Source of the DNA: an uncultured Selenomonadaceae bacterium
GTDB taxonomy: Bacteria > Bacillota > Negativicutes > Selenomonadales > Selenomonadaceae
NCBI GenBank assembly: GCA_905236785.1
Contig: CAJOQC010000133.1
Location: 1 to 6,418 of the forward strand
Direction: 5' to 3'
Length of the DNA stretch: 6,418 nucleotides
Made by a program: the position numbers and the translations under genes. The notes beneath the pieces are model-generated. The model was not told the origin of the DNA and searched no databases. It saw only the letters and a program-made list of their open reading frames with translations. Numbering within the stretch: the stretch's first letter is position 1; every line of letters starts with the position of its first letter. Positions 4,574 to 6,418 of the stretch are shown piece by piece.

Positions 4574-6319
4574 ATGAAAATGCCCATATCAAAGCAGTTG
4601 GTTTTTTTTAGTTGCGGACTTATATTTGCGGCGTTAATAACCCTCATTGTTTTTGTGCATCAAGTTTTGGCGGTCAATTACGAACAGCAAATCCGCGCCA
4701 ACGATATGCAGCTTACTCAGCTTTTGGCAAGAAACGTCTACCAGACCATGGATTCGGCGGCGACGGCCGAAAAATTCATCGCCGAATACGACGGGATTAT
4801 GACCGTAAACGAAGACACGCGGCGAAAAGTCCTGCGGGATATGCGAAGTTTCCGCTCGTGGTACGAATTGTTGGCGATAATTGACATGAACGGTATGCAA
4901 ATCGCCCGTTCCGACGGCGAAAACCAAAACCGCGCCGACCGCAAATGGTACCGGGATTTTGTCGCCACAAAAGAGGACAGCATAAGCCCCGTTTATTTTT
5001 CCGCCACTTCCGGCAACCCTGTGGTTACGGCGATAAAAGGTATCGGCGACAAAAATAACCCCCAAGGCATGGTCATGGCGGACATGAGCTGCGATGCCAT
5101 TCAAAAAATCATCGACATCCATAACGACAGCAACGTGGCCGAGGCGTACCTGTTGGACGCGGAGGGAAACGCCATCGCCCGCCCCAATCATGGACAAAGC
5201 GACGACAATGAACTGTATAATTATTTCACCCTGCAAAAAACCGTGGCGGAAAAAAACGCCGCCGGTCAGCTCTTGTTCGACGAAACGGGAAAGCCCCTTT
5301 TGCGCCGCGAACCCTTCACCGCGCCCTATGACTTGGTGGAGATAATGAAGGAAACCGCCGCCGGAAAAGTGGGCAACCGCGAGTTTACCGACACCAAAGG
5401 CGAGCGTTATTTTTGTTTTTATCGGCCTGTTAATCTGCCGAACATTTCGACACGTTGGAGTTTGTTGGTGGTGCGGCCATATAAAAGCGTGACAGCCGCC
5501 CTTGCCGACACCATGAACAAAACGATTTTCGCCGGCGTGTTGATGGCGGTATTGGCCTCTTTTGCCGCGATTTTGTTTTCGCGGCGTTTCACCAAGCCCC
5601 TTATGGAAATAATGCGCGTGGCGCAGGACGTAAGAGGCGGCAATTACGATTGCAAAATAGAAGTGCAACGCAGCGACGAAGTGGGGATGCTTGCCGAGGC
5701 GATAAACCACATGATTGGCGGCCTAAAATCCGCCAAAGTTCAAAGTCAAGAGGCGGAAACCCAAATAAGAAACATAGCCTACCATGATGCGTTGACGGGG
5801 CTGGTTAATCGTATGCATTTTAACGTGTACGCCCGCTCTAATATCACCGCTTCCATGACCCGCGGCGGCACGGGGGCGTTGTTCTTTGTTGACGTGGACA
5901 AGTTTAAGCACGTCAACGACACCTTCGGGCATGGCGTGGGCGACGAGCTGTTGAACATCTTCGGCCAACGGCTGATGATGGCCACCGGCAAATATGACCG
6001 CGTTTGCCGTTTCGGCGGCGACGAGTTTATCGTTCATCTTATCGACGCCAACGAACAGGCGGCGGCGCGGCTTGCCAACACCATTGTGGCTCTTATGCGT
6101 ACACCCTTTGTCACCACGCACCACAAGTTTAACCTTTCCGCCAGCGTGGGCGTAGCCTGCTACCCCAAGGACGCAGACAACATCGACGAGCTGCTGAGGA
6201 AGGCCGATGCCGCTCTGTACGTTGCCAAGGACGAAGGCCGCGACCGTTTCGCGTTTTATGAAGAAGGCATGGAAAAACGTCAGGACGATGCCGAAACCAT
6301 GAAAAAAATCGTCCGCTGA
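4574..6319 (+). CDS. Membrane diguanylate cyclase: dCache sensor, HAMP, GGDEF
   Basis: Makes cyclic di-GMP from two GTP in response to an extracytoplasmic signal. With the ATG at 4574 (581 residues) the order is TM1 (about 8-34), a dCache_1 sensor (about 35-300), TM2 (about 316-336), HAMP (about 337-389, with KP342 and DEVG 368-371), a short linker, and GGDEF (about 395-560). Cyclase motifs are DALTGLVNR (405-413), FFVDVDKFKHVNDTFGHGVGDE (about 437-458, metal Asp440) and RFGGDEF (479-485, intact active loop). The inhibitory RxxD site is GKYD (472-475), so its Arg is missing. In the sensor RKWY (R123, W125, Y126), Y141 and D170 fit the amino-acid-binding dCache motif. The ATG at 4574 is preferred because GGCGGTG (4561-4567) precedes it by 6 nt; in-frame TTG 4559, GTG 4565 and ATG 4580 are alternatives. 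No EAL domain is present, so it is predicted to be a synthase only. It is divergent from the MATE gene. Confidence 0.93.
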   Translation: MKMPISKQLVFFSCGLIFAALITLIVFVHQVLAVNYEQQIRANDMQLTQLLARNVYQTMDSAATAEKFIAEYDGIMTVNEDTRRKVLRDMRSFRSWYELLAIIDMNGMQIARSDGENQNRADRKWYRDFVATKEDSISPVYFSATSGNPVVTAIKGIGDKNNPQGMVMADMSCDAIQKIIDIHNDSNVAEAYLLDAEGNAIARPNHGQSDDNELYNYFTLQKTVAEKNAAGQLLFDETGKPLLRREPFTAPYDLVEIMKETAAGKVGNREFTDTKGERYFCFYRPVNLPNISTRWSLLVVRPYKSVTAALADTMNKTIFAGVLMAVLASFAAILFSRRFTKPLMEIMRVAQDVRGGNYDCKIEVQRSDEVGMLAEAINHMIGGLKSAKVQSQEAETQIRNIAYHDALTGLVNRMHFNVYARSNITASMTRGGTGALFFVDVDKFKHVNDTFGHGVGDELLNIFGQRLMMATGKYDRVCRFGGDEFIVHLIDANEQAAARLANTIVALMRTPFVTTHHKFNLSASVGVACYPKDADNIDELLRKADAALYVAKDEGRDRFAFYEEGMEKRQDDAETMKKIVR

Positions 6320-6327
6320 AGTTATGT

Positions 6328-6369
6328 TCTTTGGATTTGTTTTTCTTTTTTGAAAAACAAATCCAAAGA
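6328..6369. terminator. Perfect 18-bp inverted repeat after the cyclase gene (probable terminator)
   Basis: TCTTTGGATTTGTTTTTC (6328-6345) is exactly complementary to 6352-6369 around a TTTTTT loop, starting 8 nt after the TGA. The stem is AT-rich. On the + strand it is followed by GAAAAAAG before a T6 run (6378-6383), so the usual U-tract is displaced by 8 nt; a small GAAAAAA/TTTTTTC hairpin (6370-6384) precedes or competes with it. It probably ends cyclase transcription, but it is atypical. The rest of the window (6385-6418) shows nothing recognisable. Confidence 0.5.
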
Positions 6370-6418
6370 GAAAAAAGTTTTTTCAAAAGGAAAAAAATCC
6401 TCCGACGTAGAATATAAA

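Noticed and set aside
4423..4647. 74-codon - strand open frame spanning the divergent promoter region
   Set aside because: It overlaps the cyclase start and both promoters, and has no homology or ribosome binding site that I can support.
4634..5710. Long open frame of 358 codons on the - strand
   Set aside because: It lies entirely antisense to the diguanylate cyclase, whose domains and motifs are unmistakable. The translation is rich in His, Gly and Arg without family motifs, and no ribosome binding site or promoter context supports it.

Overview
The window carries six protein-coding genes in a moderately GC-rich (about 50% by eye) bacterial background. Short intergenic gaps, strong GGAG-type ribosome binding sites, a TSCPD-domain protein of the kind common in Firmicutes, and a dispersed CCTCCGTCAGCCC / CCTCCCC...GGGGAGG repeat all suggest an anaerobic, possibly gut-associated Firmicute (Clostridia or Negativicutes). 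No rRNA or other phylogenetic marker is present, so this placement is an inference.

Positions 1-2789 (+ strand) look like the distal part of a sugar-acid/pentose operon. It holds the C-terminal three quarters of an L-ribulose-5-phosphate 4-epimerase (AraD/UlaF/SgbE family; the start lies left of the window), then an L-xylulose-5-phosphate 3-epimerase (UlaE family), a small TSCPD-domain protein, and a 348-residue cytoplasmic protein that looks like a seven-bladed beta-propeller of unknown function. The two epimerases catalyse consecutive steps, L-xylulose-5-P to L-ribulose-5-P to D-xylulose-5-P. These are the last steps of L-ascorbate / 3-keto-L-gulonate breakdown and feed the pentose phosphate pathway. 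The propeller gene is therefore a candidate accessory factor or enzyme of this pathway.

Positions 2790-3010 hold a 139-bp non-coding, hairpin-rich MITE-like element. It is bounded by a perfect 10-bp direct repeat (TTACCTTATG) that looks like a target-site duplication. A strong bidirectional rho-independent terminator follows and separates the + strand operon from the convergent gene to its right.

Positions 3011-4402 (- strand) encode a MATE-family multidrug/cation antiporter. The 4403-4573 region is a compact divergent control region with two recognisable sigma-70-type promoters. One carries an imperfect palindrome over its -10 element, the other a perfect 14-bp palindrome over its -35 element. 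An AATTTTTGC half-site occurs next to both -35 boxes.

Positions 4574-6319 (+ strand) encode a membrane diguanylate cyclase: TM, periplasmic/extracellular dCache sensor, TM, HAMP, GGDEF. Its sensor keeps most of the residues of the known amino-acid-binding dCache motif, while its allosteric product-inhibition (RxxD) site is degenerate. The gene is followed by a perfect 18-bp inverted repeat, and the last approximately 50 bases hold nothing else recognisable.
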